A DNA stretch of 35,046 nt, from the NCBI GenBank assembly GCA_005883355.1, contig VAXG01000006.1:1-35046 (forward strand). The letters run 5' to 3'. The position numbers and the translations under genes were made by a program. This DNA is from Actinomycetota bacterium. Its GTDB lineage: Bacteria; Actinomycetota; Thermoleophilia; Gaiellales; Gaiellaceae. The notes beneath the pieces were generated by a model. That model saw nothing but the letters and a program-made list of their open reading frames with translations, was not told where the DNA came from and ran no database searches. Shown here piece after piece: positions 1-8,869 of the stretch. The first letter of the stretch is position 1. Each line of letters opens with the position of its first letter.

Positions 1-1
1 C

Positions 2-259
2 CGGCCGCAGCGGCGCCGTCAGCAGGCGGCTCAACAGCTGCTCACGAAGATCGACGTGGGGAAGGAGATCGTGACCGCGGGCGGCCTCTACGGGACGGTC
101 ACCGCGGTCGAGGGCGACGAGGTGCGGCTCGAAATCGCCGAGGGAGTCGAGGTGCGGATCGCGAAGCGTGCAGTGGCCGGAGTGATCAGCGACGACGAGG
201 AGGCAAAGGAGGCGCCTGACCAAGAGACCCCGGCTACCCTTCCACCGGATTCCGCTTGA
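2..259 (+). CDS. yajC: YajC, Sec translocase accessory subunit (3' part only)
   Basis: The frame is open from the window edge and ends at TGA 257-259, so the true start and the N-terminal membrane segment lie upstream. The visible part begins with a basic, Gln-rich stretch (RPQRRRQQ) and continues KIDVGKEIVTAGGLYGTV, the conserved core of YajC after its single membrane helix. An acidic, Pro-rich tail follows. YajC associates with SecDF and SecYEG at the cytoplasmic membrane. The gene overlaps secDF by 4 bp (TTGA), the usual yajC-secD order. Identification rests on the core motif plus context. Confidence 0.9.
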   Translation, partial: RPQRRRQQAAQQLLTKIDVGKEIVTAGGLYGTVTAVEGDEVRLEIAEGVEVRIAKRAVAGVISDDEEAKEAPDQETPATLPPDSA

Positions 260-3060
260 AAGATCGCCGTAACCACCTGATCCTGCTCGGCTGCATCTTG
301 GCGGCGCTCGTCGGCGTCGGGTTTTTGGCGCTCCCTGGCTCGCCCGTCTACAAGAAGCCCACGCTCGGCCTCGACCTGCAGGGGGGTCTCGAGGTCGTCC
401 TGAAGGCGGTTCCGCCGAAGAATCACAAGCTGACCTCGGACGACATCACGCGTTCGATAGACATCATGCGGCAGCGCATCGACAAGCTCGGCGTGTCGGA
501 GCCCGAGATCCGCAAGCAGGGGACTGACCAGATCGTCATTCAGCTCGCCGGCGTCCACGACCCGGCCGCGGCGGCGAAGCTGATCGGCAAGACCGCCGTG
601 CTCCAGTTCTACGACTTCGAGGCGGATCTCACCGGTCCGTCGGTCAGCGGACTGACCTCGCGGGTTCCGGTCGCGTCTGCCAGCCTCTTCGATCTCCTCT
701 CGGCCCCGCAGACGCGCGTGCTCGCCGCCAAGGGGACGCCGTCCCAGTGGTACCTCTTCAACTCGAAGAAGGTGGTTCGGGCCGGCCCGACTCCGACCAA
801 GCAGGCGTTGCTCGCGACCCAGATCGTTCAGAGGCCGGTCGCGAAGAACGGTCTCGGCAAGCACATCCCGAAAGACTGGACGGTCCTGAAGGTCCCGAAG
901 AATACGGTCGTCGTGAGCTGCGACGTCGCGAGCGGCAACTGCCTCAGCTCCCAGCAGATCACGTCCAAGACGGGCTTCTACCTCCTCAAGCACCACGAGC
1001 CCGACAAGAACGGTCAGAACGCGATCCCCGAGATGACGGGCGGCGACCTCAAGCTCTCGGGGACCCGCGCGGACATCGACCCGCAGACGAACTCGCCGGT
1101 CGTGCTGATGCAGTTCACGGGCAAGGGCAAGAAGATCTTCCACACCATCACCCGCCGCGAGGCCCAGCGCGGCGCGCTCACTTGCCAGGGCCAGACGGGG
1201 TCGAACGCTGTCTCGCAGTGCGCGCAGCATTTCGCGATCGTCCTCGACGGCCAGATCCAGTCGGCCCCTTACATCGATTTCGTCCGCAACCCGGACGGCA
1301 TTCCGGGTGACAACGGCGCCCAGATCGACATGGGCCGCGGCGGCGGGATCGGCGATGCGAAGCGGCTCGCGCTCGTTCTGCAGACCGGCGCGCTGCCGGT
1401 CACGTTCGACACCGCCGAGCGCACGGACGTGTCCGCCACGCTCGGCAAGGACTCGCTGACCCAGGCGAAGAAGGCGGCGATCGTCGGCCTCCTGGTCGTT
1501 GCGCTCTTCCTTCTGCTCCTCTATCGCTTCCTCGGCCTCGTCGCGGTGATCGGGCTCGGAATCTATGCAGCATTCCTGTACGCGGCGATCCTGCTCTTCC
1601 ATGTCACGCTGACGCTGCCGGGCTTCGCGGGACTGATCCTCACGATTGGAGTTGCCGCCGACGCGAACGTCGTGGTGTTCGAACGCATCAAGGAAGAAGT
1701 GCGCGCCGGAAAGTCCGTGCGCGCGGCGATCTCGGCCGGCTACTCGAAGGGCTTCCACACGATTCTCGACGCGAACGTCGTGACCGCGATCACCGCCCTC
1801 GTTCTCTTCGCGGTCGCGACCGCACAGGTGAAGGGCTTCGCCCTCATGCTGCTGATCGGCACCGTCATCTCTTTGGTCACCGCGGTCGGCGCCACGCGCG
1901 CCATGCTCGGCCTGCTCGCCGGCTTCTCCTGGTTCAACAAGCCGCGGTTCATGGGCGCGCAGGGCCAGCAGACCGCGCGGTGGCTGCAGATCGACTTCAT
2001 GCGCAAGCGCTATCTCTGGTTCGCCATCTCCGGTGCCATCCTCGTCCTCGGGACGGGCGCGTTGGTCTTCAAGGGCCTCAACCTCGGCATCGACTTCAAG
2101 GGCGGCACACAGCTCTCGTTCAAGACTCCGGGGGCCCACACCACCGGCGATGTGCGCGTGATCATGGGAGACCAGGGCTACAACGACGCGATCATCCAGG
2201 GCCGTGGGTCCAGCACGAGCAACGGTGGCTACAAGAGCTTCCAGGTACGCACCAAGGCGCTCACCAGCGACAAGCTGACACGGGTCACGCAGGAGCTCGA
2301 GAACAAGCTGCAGGCCACCGCCCCCGGAGCGACCACGGTCTCGTCGAGCTTCGGACGCCAGATTGCGAAGTCGGCGATCGTCGCCATCCTCTTCTCGCTC
2401 TTCCTGGTCGTCCTCTACATCGCGATCCGTTTCGACTTCAAGTTCGCGGGCCCGGTGATCGCCGCGATGCTGCACGACGTCCTCATCTGCATCGGCATCT
2501 ACGCGCTCCTCGGGAGGGAGGTGACGAGCTCCACCGTCGCGGCGATCTTGACCGTGCTCGGCTATTCGATCTACGACACGATCATCATCTTCGACCGCGT
2601 CCGGGAGAACATCCCGATCATGCGCCGCTCGTCCATCGCGACGATCGTGAACGTCTCGCTGTGGGAGACGATTCGTCGCTCTCTGGCGACCTCGTTCATC
2701 ACGCTGCTGCCGGTCGGCGCCCTGTTCCTCTACGGCGGCGCGACGCTCAAGGACTTTGCGTTCGCCCTCATGGTCGGAATCGCTTCCGGCGCCTATTCGT
2801 CGATCTTCATCGCGGCCCCGCTGCTCGCGATTCTCAAGGAGCGCGAGCCGGAATACGTTCGGCGCAAGGGCGAGACGCTGAGCAAGAGCGGCATGGATGC
2901 GGTCCTCGAAGAGGCGGAGGAGGAGGCTGCGGACGAGCCCGCACCGCAGATCGTGGCTCCCGTGCCGACCGTGGACGGCCCAGCGGCTGCGGCCGCAGCC
3001 GCGAAACGCGAACGCCGGCGCCAGCGCAGGCGGGCGCGCCCGCATGGACGAGCCCGTTAG
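256..3060 (+). CDS. secDF: SecDF, fused protein translocase subunit SecD/SecF
   Basis: One 934-residue frame carries both RND-type halves. The SecD half has an N-terminal membrane helix (about 8-27), the LGLDLQGG motif (37-44), a long periplasmic P1 domain, then membrane helices with D469 in the VAADANVVVFER motif of the proton path. The SecF half starts near residue 579, with LGIDFKGG (610-617) and the LGYSIYDT motif with D774. SecDF uses the proton motive force to pull secreted proteins across the membrane late in translocation. The TTG start at 256 overlaps the yajC stop. The C-terminal ~55 residues are an acidic then Arg-rich tail. Separate secD and secF are common; the fusion is known from Bacillus and others. 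No frame break is seen at the join. Confidence 0.95.
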   Translation: MKDRRNHLILLGCILAALVGVGFLALPGSPVYKKPTLGLDLQGGLEVVLKAVPPKNHKLTSDDITRSIDIMRQRIDKLGVSEPEIRKQGTDQIVIQLAGVHDPAAAAKLIGKTAVLQFYDFEADLTGPSVSGLTSRVPVASASLFDLLSAPQTRVLAAKGTPSQWYLFNSKKVVRAGPTPTKQALLATQIVQRPVAKNGLGKHIPKDWTVLKVPKNTVVVSCDVASGNCLSSQQITSKTGFYLLKHHEPDKNGQNAIPEMTGGDLKLSGTRADIDPQTNSPVVLMQFTGKGKKIFHTITRREAQRGALTCQGQTGSNAVSQCAQHFAIVLDGQIQSAPYIDFVRNPDGIPGDNGAQIDMGRGGGIGDAKRLALVLQTGALPVTFDTAERTDVSATLGKDSLTQAKKAAIVGLLVVALFLLLLYRFLGLVAVIGLGIYAAFLYAAILLFHVTLTLPGFAGLILTIGVAADANVVVFERIKEEVRAGKSVRAAISAGYSKGFHTILDANVVTAITALVLFAVATAQVKGFALMLLIGTVISLVTAVGATRAMLGLLAGFSWFNKPRFMGAQGQQTARWLQIDFMRKRYLWFAISGAILVLGTGALVFKGLNLGIDFKGGTQLSFKTPGAHTTGDVRVIMGDQGYNDAIIQGRGSSTSNGGYKSFQVRTKALTSDKLTRVTQELENKLQATAPGATTVSSSFGRQIAKSAIVAILFSLFLVVLYIAIRFDFKFAGPVIAAMLHDVLICIGIYALLGREVTSSTVAAILTVLGYSIYDTIIIFDRVRENIPIMRRSSIATIVNVSLWETIRRSLATSFITLLPVGALFLYGGATLKDFAFALMVGIASGAYSSIFIAAPLLAILKEREPEYVRRKGETLSKSGMDAVLEEAEEEAADEPAPQIVAPVPTVDGPAAAAAAAKRERRRQRRRARPHGRAR

Positions 3061-3379
3061 ACGTCTCGTGCTCGCGCTCGTCGGTGCCGTGGCGCTGACG
3101 GCCGAGCGCGCGGACGAGCTCGCGGATTCACTCGCGGAGCGCGGTGGCATGAGCAAGGACGAGGTGCGCGCTTTCATTGACGAAGCGACGACGCGGTGGC
3201 GCGGTGACGCCGTTCGTGTCGGCGAGCGCGCCGGCGCGACACTGAACGGCGCGTTTCGGGAGCTCGGTCTTGTGACGCGCGACGAATGGGACGAGCTCGA
3301 GCTCCGCGTCGCCCAGATCGAACATCGATTGCGGCTCGTGGAGTCAAGGCCGCGCGCGGTGCCTCCGCCGGGCAGTTAG
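3044..3379 (+). CDS. Small phasin-like protein (PhaF/PhaI-like, COG3937 type)
   Basis: 111 residues from ATG 3044, a start that overlaps the secDF end by 17 bp; an upstream in-frame start would only be antisense-like Arg-rich sequence. The N-terminus reads VLALVGAVALTAERADELADSLAERGGMS, matching the opening of short phasin-like proteins (LT.ER...L...L..RG.M). The C-terminus (VTRDEWDELELRVAQIEHRLR) is a predicted coiled coil similar to that of phasins and of UbiK/YqiC. In this family the function outside polyhydroxyalkanoate producers is uncertain; it may be a lipid or membrane-surface coat protein. Family assignment is by pattern only. Confidence 0.6.
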   Translation: MDEPVRRLVLALVGAVALTAERADELADSLAERGGMSKDEVRAFIDEATTRWRGDAVRVGERAGATLNGAFRELGLVTRDEWDELELRVAQIEHRLRLVESRPRAVPPPGS

Positions 3380-3405
3380 CCGCCGACCCAGGTACTCTGG
3401 CCGGC

Positions 3406-5013
3406 GTGGAGCTTCGCCGACTTCGTGGGGAGCTCGTGCTCGGCTGGGCCGCCGCAGCGGTTGGAGCCACAGGCATCGCGTCTGCGCTCACCCCTGAGTT
3501 CGCCGACCGCTCGGACTTCGTGCGCGGCGTCCTGCCTCCCGGTTTCCCCGGCGCCGCCCGCGTCCTGGCGCTCACGTTCGGGCTGACGCTCATCTGGCTC
3601 TCACGCTCGCTCGCGCGCAGGCGTCGCCGCGCCTGGCAGCTCGCCGTCTTGCTCGTGGTCGGGTTGGCCATCGCCCATCTGGCCAAGGGGCTCGACGTCG
3701 AGGAGGCGTCGCTGAGCCTGCTCGTGCTCGCGGCGCTGTTCCGTTTCCGCAAGCGCTTCGATGTTCCCGGCGACCCACTCTTCGTGCGGCCGCTCCTCGT
3801 CACGACGCTGGCGTTCACGACGACGGCGGCGCTCGTCGTCGTGCTCGACCTGCGAGGGTTTCGCGGCGACCGGATCGAGGACGTCCTTGCTGCCTTCAGT
3901 CTCGTGCTCGGCTTCCGGACGCTGCACCTGTGGCTGCGGCCGATCTCGCAGCGCGTGCGTCAGTCTGCGGAAGAGAGACGCCTCGTCCGTAAGCTCGTTC
4001 GCTCGCACGGCGACGACAGCCTCGCCTTCTTCAGCCTCCGGCGGGACAAGAGCTACTTCTTCTCGCCGACACGCAAGAGCTTCGTCGCCTACAAGGTCGT
4101 TGGCGGCTGTGCGCTCGTGAGCGGCGATCCCATCGGCGACAAGGCGGAGCGTCCGCAGTTGCTCGCGGAGTTTCAACGCGTCTGCCACACACGCGGCTGG
4201 CGGCTCGCACTTCTCGGTGCGAGCGGCGAATTGCTTCCTGCGGCGCGCGCGCTGGGGCTGCGCGCGATCAAGATCGGCGACGAGGCAGTGGTGCGACCGG
4301 CCGCGTTCTCGCTCGAAGGCCGCGCGATTCGAAAGGTTCGACAATCGGTCACACGCCTCGAGCGCGAGGGCTACCGGTTTCAGGTCGTGGCTGCGTGCGA
4401 CGTCGACACGACGCTCCGCGCGGAGCTGGAGAGCGTCTCCGCCGCCTGGCGCGGCTCGAACGTCGAGCGCGGCTTCTCGATGGCGATGGACGACCAGTTC
4501 CGCGAGCCCGACACCTTCTTTGCGATCGCGGAGCGCGATGACACGGTCGGGGGTTTCCTGCATGTCGTACCGAGCGGCCGCGGGTTCTCGCTGGGGGCGA
4601 TGCGCCGTCGCCGGGACACGCCCAACGGCTTGATGGAATTCCTCATCGTCGAGCTGCTCGGTTGGGCGCGTGAGCGGGACGCGGAAGAGATCTCGCTCAA
4701 CTTCTGTGTCTTCACAGATTTGCTCGCCGAAACGCCGCGCAACCGGCTCGCCGCGATCGCGCGTGGCGTGCTGCGCGTAGGCGACCGCCTCTTCCAGCTC
4801 GAGCGCCTGCTCGTGTTCAGCCGCAAGTTCTCCCCGGAGTGGCGCCCGCGATACCTCTGCGTGGAGCGGCTCTCCGATCTGATTCTGGTCGGCGTCGCCT
4901 ACCTCCGCGTCGAATCGCTCCTGACTCCGCCGGGGCCATGGGCAAGACGGGCCGCGGAAGCTCTACCCGACCACTCGGAAGAGACTGCCGCTGCCCACCG
5001 ACACGGCGTATAG
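3406..5013 (+). CDS. MprF-like membrane protein with phosphatidylglycerol lysyltransferase C-terminal domain (DUF2156)
   Basis: 535 residues from GTG 3406, chosen because the membrane segments begin just after it and the upstream in-frame extension overlaps the previous gene with Arg/Ala-rich sequence. About five or six hydrophobic segments occupy residues 1-185. The rest is the GNAT-like catalytic domain, with the signature DKSYFFSP followed by VVGGCALVSGDPIGD (about 214-245) and a second conserved block ISLNFCVF. Proteins of this family transfer Lys or Ala from aminoacyl-tRNA to phosphatidylglycerol, altering membrane charge and resistance to cationic peptides. The N-terminal flippase portion is shorter than in full MprF. 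The amino acid transferred cannot be told from sequence. Confidence 0.85.
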   Translation: MELRRLRGELVLGWAAAAVGATGIASALTPEFADRSDFVRGVLPPGFPGAARVLALTFGLTLIWLSRSLARRRRRAWQLAVLLVVGLAIAHLAKGLDVEEASLSLLVLAALFRFRKRFDVPGDPLFVRPLLVTTLAFTTTAALVVVLDLRGFRGDRIEDVLAAFSLVLGFRTLHLWLRPISQRVRQSAEERRLVRKLVRSHGDDSLAFFSLRRDKSYFFSPTRKSFVAYKVVGGCALVSGDPIGDKAERPQLLAEFQRVCHTRGWRLALLGASGELLPAARALGLRAIKIGDEAVVRPAAFSLEGRAIRKVRQSVTRLEREGYRFQVVAACDVDTTLRAELESVSAAWRGSNVERGFSMAMDDQFREPDTFFAIAERDDTVGGFLHVVPSGRGFSLGAMRRRRDTPNGLMEFLIVELLGWARERDAEEISLNFCVFTDLLAETPRNRLAAIARGVLRVGDRLFQLERLLVFSRKFSPEWRPRYLCVERLSDLILVGVAYLRVESLLTPPGPWARRAAEALPDHSEETAAAHRHGV

Positions 5014-6087
5014 CGCCCCGTCGGGTCCCTCACCGAAGCTCGAGAGCTGTCCGATGCGTGACGATTCCGTGCGCTGGTCGACGGCCCGGCCGTTCTCGAC
5101 GCGCAGGCTCCAGATCGTGCCGGAACACAGGTCGCCGAAGAAATAACGCCCGAACGCAGCGGGCGCGGCCCTGCCGCGGTACACGTAGCCGCCCGTCACC
5201 GAGCAGCCCTTCTCGTGCGAGTACACGCTGATCGGAGCGACCAGGTCGCCGGCAGCTGCCGGAGCGCCGGCGGCGTAACCGCGCCCGTCCCTCGTAGACG
5301 CGCCAGCCGTAGTTCGCGAGTGTGTCGAGTCGGCTGTGTGCGCGGAAGTCGATCTCCTCCCATGCTTGCTGGCCGACATCGGCTATGTACAGATCGCCGG
5401 TTGCTCGATCGAACGAGAAGCGCCAGGGATTGCGCAGGCCGTAGCCGATGATCTGCCAGCGCGCGCCTCGTTTCGACGGATCGATCCGGAGCAGCTTGCT
5501 CAGCCGCTCGTGGAGGTTCTGCGCACGGTCCCCGGATCGCCCTGGGCCCCGCCGTCGCCCATGCCGACGTAGAGCAGCCCATCCGGGCCGAATTGCAGCT
5601 GGCCGCCGTTGTGATTCGAATACGGCTGGTCCACGAATAGGAGTTGCCGTGCACTCGCGAGAACGGCCCTGCTTTTTCGCGAGCGGAACGCGATGACGCG
5701 CGTATCGCCGGCTTTGTCCGTGTAGTCCACGTAGAGCAGATGGTCGTGCTCGTAGGCCGGGCTGAAGGCAACCGACAGCAGGCCGCGTTCGCCACCGCTT
5801 CCGACTCTCGAGCGGATGTCGAGCAGCTTTCCTGCGATTCGCCCTCCTTCTACGTAGCGAATCGTTCCGGCCTGCTCCACGACGTAGAGACGATTGGGTT
5901 GACCAGACGCGGTTGCTACGAACGTCGGGCTCTGGAAGCCGGAGACGTACGGCCGAAGATTGGAGCCCGAGGACGGCTCTCTCGAATGCACGAAGGGCTT
6001 GAAGATCACGAGGAGAACAACGAGGGCGATCGCGCCTCCTACCTTCGCAGCGACAATCAGGACGGACCTGAGCCGCTCTCGCCGCAC
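4963..6087 (-). pseudogene. PQQ-dependent sugar (glucose/sorbosone) dehydrogenase family, two frameshifts
   Basis: Family sequence is found in three successive pieces. The first (GTG 6087 to about 5530) has an N-terminal membrane anchor (LIVAAKVGGAIALVVLLVIF), then SPTFVATASG, GERGLLSVAFSP and HNGGQLQFGPDGLLYVG. The second (about 5530-5290) has RAQNLHERLSKLLRIDP and GYGLRNPWRFSFD. The third (about 5290-4963) has SVTGGYVYRG and FFGDLCSGTIWSL. Adding one G in the GGGG run near 5526-5530 and removing one G in the GGG run near 5288-5292 restores one 6-bladed beta-propeller of about 374 residues. Both lesions lie in G runs and compensate each other, so sequencing error is as likely as true decay. 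If intact, it would be a membrane-anchored periplasmic sugar oxidase. Its 3' end overlaps the converging MprF-like gene by 51 bp. Confidence 0.8.
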
Positions 6088-6122
6088 ACGACCAGCGTAC
6101 CGTTCCGTGCAACACTGAAGCG

Positions 6123-7790
6123 ATGGCTCAAACAGCAACCCGCAACTTCGGACGCCTATCGGAGATCGCTCAGGTCGCCGTGCGGCACGGCTTCGGCTAC
6201 TGGTTCGAGACTCACCGGCTGACCGACCTCTTCCCGCGACGCGGCGCCCGGATCGAGGTCGACGGGCAGCCGTCGCAGCGCGGCCAGCATCTGCGCGAGA
6301 TGCTCGACGAGCTTGGCCCGACCTTCGTCAAGTTCGGCCAGCTGCTGTCGACGCGGCCCGACGTCCTTCCGCCCGACATCATCGCGGAGCTGCGCGGCCT
6401 GCAAGACGACGTCCGGCCGTTTCCGATCGCAGATGTCGAGAAGGTGATCGAGGAGGATCTCGGCCTCACGATCGCCCAGCTCTTCGCGGAGTTCGACGAG
6501 ACGCCGATCGCCGCCGCCTCGATCGGACAGGTGCATCGCGCCACGCTGCCGAACGGGAGGCAGGTCGCCGTCAAGGTGCAGCGTCCGGGCGCGCCGCGAC
6601 AGATCGAGGCCGACGTCGCGCTGCTCTATCAGGCGGCCCGCATAGCCAAGGAACGAGTGCGTGCCCTCGACTTCATCGACGCGCAACAGCTTGTCGACGA
6701 GTTCGCGCGCTCGATCCGGCAGGAGCTCGACTACCGGCTCGAGGCGAGGAACGCGGACACATTCCACCGCAACTTCGCCGGCCATCCGCACGTTCGCGTG
6801 CCGCGGGTCTTCTGGACCTATACGCGCACCCGTGTGCTGACGCTCGAGTGGATCGACGGGGTCCAGGTGGTCGATCTCGATCCGGAGCGTTGGTCGCTCG
6901 AGGACCGACGCGCCATCGCGTATCTGATGACGGAGACCTGGATGACGATGATCTTCCGTCACGGGTTCTTCCACGGGGACCCGCACCCGGCCAACGTGCT
7001 CGTGCTGGGCAACGGCGACCAGATCGGTCTCGTCGACTTCGGTGCCGTCGGCAAGCTGACCGATGACGACATCACGAAGCTGACGCGCATGTTCATCGAT
7101 GCTGCCGCGGAGAACGTCGACGCCCTGCCACGCCGCCTTGCCGACCTCGGCGTGCGCTATCCGAAGGAGCGGGAGGAAGAGTTCCTCGCGGAGTTGCGCG
7201 AGATCTACTACAGGTACTACGGGGCCAGCCTCGCCGAGATCGACCCGCTGCAGGTGATCCGCGAAGCCTTCCAGCTGATCTATTCGATGAACCTGAGGCT
7301 GCCCTCGCGCTTCCTGCTGCTGGACAAGGCGATCGCCACCCTCGGTTCCGTCGGCGTCGATCTCTACCCGGACTTCAACGTCTTCGAGGTCGCCCGGCCG
7401 TACGCGCGTGGACTGATGATGGAGCGGTTCACGCCACAGCGGGTGGCCAACCGGGCTCGCAAGGAATCGTTGCGGCTCGGCGCGATGGCGCTGGAGCTTC
7501 CGTACCAGATCCACGACGTGCTCGAAGAGTTCCGGGATGGTGAGATCGAGATCGGCTTCGTGCACAAGGGCCTCGACGATTTCCTCAACCGCATGGACGT
7601 GGTCTTCAACCGGCTCGTGATCGCGATGATCGTCGCCGGCGGGCTGATCGGTTCGAGCTTGATCGGGATCTTTGCCAAGGCCGGCCCGCACCTGCTCGGA
7701 ATCAACGTGATCTCGATCGTCGGCTTCGCGCTCTCCGGTCTGCTCGGAGTGTGGCTTCTTTGGGGTGTCGTCCGAAGCGGCCGCTTGTAG
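6123..7790 (+). CDS. ubiB: UbiB/ABC1 (AarF) family atypical kinase
   Basis: 555 residues from ATG 6123. It shows the family hallmarks: the KxGQ motif (KFGQ, 70-73), the Ala-rich nucleotide loop AAAS (130-133), invariant Lys in VAVKVQRPG (K151), the catalytic HGDPHPAN block (D286) and the metal-binding DFG (D305). Two hydrophobic segments close the protein (about 495-550), as in UbiB/COQ8, and would anchor it in the membrane. UbiB-like proteins are ATPases that support biosynthesis of isoprenoid quinones by extracting lipid intermediates. In an actinobacterium the quinone would be menaquinone, so the exact role is open. No other quinone genes lie nearby. A palindrome follows the stop. Confidence 0.9.
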   Translation: MAQTATRNFGRLSEIAQVAVRHGFGYWFETHRLTDLFPRRGARIEVDGQPSQRGQHLREMLDELGPTFVKFGQLLSTRPDVLPPDIIAELRGLQDDVRPFPIADVEKVIEEDLGLTIAQLFAEFDETPIAAASIGQVHRATLPNGRQVAVKVQRPGAPRQIEADVALLYQAARIAKERVRALDFIDAQQLVDEFARSIRQELDYRLEARNADTFHRNFAGHPHVRVPRVFWTYTRTRVLTLEWIDGVQVVDLDPERWSLEDRRAIAYLMTETWMTMIFRHGFFHGDPHPANVLVLGNGDQIGLVDFGAVGKLTDDDITKLTRMFIDAAAENVDALPRRLADLGVRYPKEREEEFLAELREIYYRYYGASLAEIDPLQVIREAFQLIYSMNLRLPSRFLLLDKAIATLGSVGVDLYPDFNVFEVARPYARGLMMERFTPQRVANRARKESLRLGAMALELPYQIHDVLEEFRDGEIEIGFVHKGLDDFLNRMDVVFNRLVIAMIVAGGLIGSSLIGIFAKAGPHLLGINVISIVGFALSGLLGVWLLWGVVRSGRL

Positions 7791-7803
7791 ATCGTTCGTC
7801 ACG

Positions 7804-7817
7804 CTTTCGCGCGAAAG
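7804..7817. repeat. 14-bp perfect palindrome between ubiB and the response regulator
   Basis: CTTTCGCGCGAAAG reads the same on both strands. It sits 14 bases after the ubiB stop and 43 before the regulator start. It is flanked by CGTCAC (7797-7802) and GTGACG (7831-7836), which could extend a hairpin. It may be an operator of the downstream regulator or part of a weak terminator; no T run follows. Confidence 0.4.
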
Positions 7818-7859
7818 GACATCTGGTGAGGTGACGATCGCGGCGCTACCTTCGATCAC

Positions 7860-8486
7860 ATGTCGACGGCGCTGCTCCTCGCCGAACCACAGTCCGATAC
7901 CCGCGGGTTTCTCGAGCGGCATCTGACGAACGACGGCTTCCAAGTCGTCGGTGCCGAAGCGCGGCCCGACCTCGTTCTGCTCGGAGACACGGCTGCGCTG
8001 GACGCATGCCGCGCGCGCCACGGCGACGTCCCCGTCATCGTCCTCGGCGAGCCCGAGTCGGACATGGTCGACCGCGTTCGGGCGCTCGACCGAGGCTGCG
8101 ACGACTTCCTGGCGAAGCCCTTCGACTACCAGGAGTTGCTGGCGCGAATTCGAGCAGTGCTGCGGCGGACGACGCCGGCGGCGCACGAGACTCTGCGAGC
8201 TGGGCCGATCACGGCCGACCTCGCGACGAGGTGCGTGGCCGTCGATGGCGTTCCCGTCACACTCGCGAGCAAGGAGTACGAGTTGTTGCTGAAGCTGATG
8301 ACGGACCCGACGCGAGTGTTCACGAAGGAGCAGCTGCTCAGGGAGGTCTGGGACTTCCGGTCGCTGGGCCGGACGCGCACGCTGGACTCGCATGCGTCGC
8401 GCCTGCGCCGGAAACTTGGTACAGCGGCGCCCGGGAACTTTGTGCTCAACGTGTGGGGGGTGGGGTACCGGCTACTCGACGGATAA
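7860..8486 (+). CDS. OmpR/PhoB-type response regulator with degenerate receiver
   Basis: 208 residues. The C-terminal half (about 110-208) is a winged-helix DNA-binding domain with VTLASKEYELLLKLM, VFTKEQLLREVW and a final wing ending VWGVGYRLLDG, typical of the OmpR/PhoB class. The N-terminal half keeps the receiver fold and the conserved Lys (AKPF, K86). However, the phosphoacceptor position is Gly (PDLVLLG, G42), the beta-4 Thr/Ser is Gly (PVIVLG, G63), the acidic pair is reduced to E9-P10, and the loop after beta-3 is about 13 residues short. It therefore probably does not use Asp phosphorylation and may respond to another ligand or be constitutive. No histidine kinase is adjacent. Targets are unknown. 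Confidence 0.9.
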   Translation: MSTALLLAEPQSDTRGFLERHLTNDGFQVVGAEARPDLVLLGDTAALDACRARHGDVPVIVLGEPESDMVDRVRALDRGCDDFLAKPFDYQELLARIRAVLRRTTPAAHETLRAGPITADLATRCVAVDGVPVTLASKEYELLLKLMTDPTRVFTKEQLLREVWDFRSLGRTRTLDSHASRLRRKLGTAAPGNFVLNVWGVGYRLLDG

Positions 8487-8497
8487 GCTCGTTCTGC

Positions 8498-8869
8498 GTG
8501 AGCGCGTTCGCCGGTCTCTCCTCTCTCGACCTCCAGCGCATCTGGAACGGCGTCCACGGCCGCGTCGTCCACGGCGAGAAGATCACGCTCGGCGTGATCG
8601 AGCTCGATCCCGACAGCCACGTCCCGGAACACCAGCACGACAACGAGCAGCTCGGGATGTGCCTCAGTGGCTCGCTCCTGTTTCGCGTCGCCGAGGAGAG
8701 CCGCGAGCTCCGTCCGGGCGACACGTGGTCGATTCCCGGCAACGTTCCGCACGAAGTCCGCGTCGGGCCCGAGGGTGCGGTGGTCATCGACGTGTTCGTG
8801 CCGACGCGTGACGACTGGCGCGAAGCCGAGCGTGTCGGCCAGCGCGAGCCGCGCTGGCCGACCAGCTAG
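8498..8869 (+). CDS. Small cupin-domain protein
   Basis: 123 residues from GTG 8498, just 11 bases after the regulator stop, so probably co-transcribed. It is a single cupin barrel. Motif 1 is HVPEHQHDNEQLGMCLSG with possible metal ligands H45, H47 and E50/Q51, and motif 2 is RPGDTWSIPGNVPHEV with H85. The family binds small molecules or acts as a metal-dependent isomerase or oxygenase; no substrate can be assigned. Next to a regulator lacking a phosphorylation site, a small-molecule sensing role is conceivable but unproven. The stop codon shares the CTAG at 8866-8869 with the stop of the converging GTPase gene. Confidence 0.85.
   Translation: MSAFAGLSSLDLQRIWNGVHGRVVHGEKITLGVIELDPDSHVPEHQHDNEQLGMCLSGSLLFRVAEESRELRPGDTWSIPGNVPHEVRVGPEGAVVIDVFVPTRDDWREAERVGQREPRWPTS

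Noticed and set aside
88-3177. A 1029-codon open frame on the minus strand opposite secDF
   Set aside because: The product is a low-complexity Arg/Asp/Glu-rich sequence with no domains. It mirrors the codon bias of secDF, whose own motifs are intact.
6156-8393. A 745-codon minus-strand frame opposite ubiB and the response regulator
   Set aside because: Same antisense artefact: charged low-complexity product, spanning two genes with clear motifs on the plus strand.
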